Shown here piece after piece: positions 5,890 through 6,025 of a stretch of DNA of 6,025 nucleotides. The position numbers and the translations under genes are program-made. Positions within the stretch are counted from its first letter, which is position 1, and every line of letters begins with the position of its first letter. The stretch lies in NCBI GenBank assembly GCA_945867245.1, contig CAMBHQ010000060.1, positions 1-6,025 on the forward strand. Direction: 5' to 3'. The notes beneath the pieces are model-generated. The model was not told the DNA's origin. It saw only the letters and a program-made list of their open reading frames with translations, and searched no databases. Origin of the DNA: an uncultured Porphyromonas sp. Lineage in GTDB: Bacteria; Bacteroidota; Bacteroidia; Bacteroidales; Porphyromonadaceae.

Positions 5890-5957
5890 CTAGTAGGCAG
5901 ACAAGTGGCCGCCTAATAGGCGGACGATCGTCGACCTACTAGGCGGCCAAGTGCCCG
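5889..5957. repeat. Three 23-bp tandem units starting with CCTANTAGGC(A/G)G
   Basis: CCTAGTAGGCAG (5889), CCTAATAGGCGG (5912) and CCTACTAGGCGG (5935) start exactly 23 bp apart. Units one and three agree at 19 of 23 positions, including CAAGTG in the second half. A decayed fourth unit (CCTAT) starts at 5958. Each unit has a palindromic core CCTANTAGG. Confidence 0.8.
5906..5949 (-). terminator. 44-bp imperfect palindrome, probable terminator of the gene to the right
   Basis: The two 22-bp halves (5906-5927 and 5928-5949) pair at 19 of 22 positions, centred on GACGATCGTC at 5923-5932. The hairpin overlaps the last codons and stop (TAG 5941-5939) of the possible membrane protein on the minus strand. 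No T run follows directly (CTTGTCTGCC), so termination is inferred from position and strength. Confidence 0.5.
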
Positions 5958-6025
5958 CCTATCGTGTCGCCAAAACACGCCCCGAGCAGTAGAGCTGCCA
6001 TCAAGACAAATAGAGCGCAACTATT
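5939..6025 (-). CDS. Possible C-terminal tail of a membrane protein (partial)
   Basis: From the right edge, one minus-strand frame is open for 28 codons before TAG and reads NSCALFVLMAALLLGACFGD then TIGGHLAA. The stretch is strongly hydrophobic with Gly/Ala spacing (GACFGDTIGG), as in the last transmembrane helix of many multi-pass permeases. The stop coincides with a large palindrome, as expected at a gene end, and the strand agrees with all neighbours. The piece is too short to name a family, and an open frame of this length can occur by chance. Confidence 0.4.
   Translation of the reverse strand, partial: NSCALFVLMAALLLGACFGDTIGGHLAA

Larger units (their letters stand above)
5594..5938. 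other. Repeat-dense gene-free region of about 345 bp
   Basis: No supported gene lies here. From left to right: a leader of about 80 bp before the regulator start, the 74-bp repeat copy 2 with its promoter box, two 28-bp tandem units, a small GC-rich hairpin (GGTGGGC-TCAA-GCCCGCC at 5791-5808), a CTAG-phased stretch (5812-5854), the second arm of a long inverted repeat (5866-5889), and 23-bp tandem units leading into a large palindrome. CTAG occurs 14 times between 5701 and 5942, against about one expected by chance. Confidence 0.8.

Noticed and set aside
5673..5957. CRISPR array
   Set aside because: The repeat units are adjacent without unique spacers, have different lengths (28, 23 and 9 bp), and there is no cas gene nearby.
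5939..6001. A tiny lipoprotein starting at ATG 6001, MAALLLGACFGD, with a lipobox-like LGAC
   Set aside because: The product would stop after 20 residues and the hydrophobic stretch extends upstream of that ATG to the window edge, so a C-terminal membrane helix of a longer gene is a better reading.

Overview
The window looks like chromosomal DNA of a Porphyromonas-type member of the Bacteroidales, close to the moderately GC-rich P. asaccharolytica/uenonis group. The reasons are the proteins (an AbfT-like CoA-transferase, an exported bacterial tricorn protease and an AlbA_2/ATP-binding regulator, all in Bacteroidales-like versions), a Bacteroidetes-type -7 promoter box (TATCTTTG), and the lack of clear Shine-Dalgarno sequences. 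The genus is inferred from sequence recognition, not from a search.

Every supported gene lies on the minus strand, so transcription runs from right to left. From the right edge: (i) 5939-6025 may be the hydrophobic C-terminal tail of a membrane protein that starts outside the window, ending in a 44-bp imperfect palindrome; (ii) 5594-5938 is a gene-free, repeat-dense stretch with 23-bp and 28-bp tandem repeats, a long inverted repeat, a 9-bp-phased CTAG array, and a 74-bp element carrying a promoter box; (iii) 4142-5593 is an AlbA_2 (Schlafen-like/DUF4) plus GHKL-ATPase-like plus winged-helix regulator gene. It is broken by a frame error at a run of eight G and by a probable deletion of about 50 bp; (iv) 3977-4141 holds a second copy of the 74-bp element; (v) 677-3976 encodes a complete 1099-residue exported tricorn-family protease; (vi) a strong 14-bp-stem hairpin follows it; (vii) 1-583 is the N-terminal 194 residues of a 4-hydroxybutyrate/acetyl-CoA-type CoA-transferase running off the left edge.

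The main unexpected structure is the pair of direct 74-bp repeats (4028-4101 and 5673-5746, 72 of 74 identical, first 58 bp perfect). They bracket the broken regulator gene, and each places the same promoter-like box 58-92 bp upstream of a minus-strand gene. The regulator plus one repeat copy therefore forms a 1645-bp unit that could be gained or lost by recombination while leaving the protease gene with a promoter.

Functionally, the protease (periplasmic peptide degradation) and the CoA-transferase (fermentative short-chain acid metabolism of amino-acid-fermenting anaerobes) fit an asaccharolytic, peptide-consuming lifestyle. They are separated by a terminator-like hairpin and need not be co-transcribed. 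I found no CRISPR array, tRNA, rRNA, transposase or clear new defence system.
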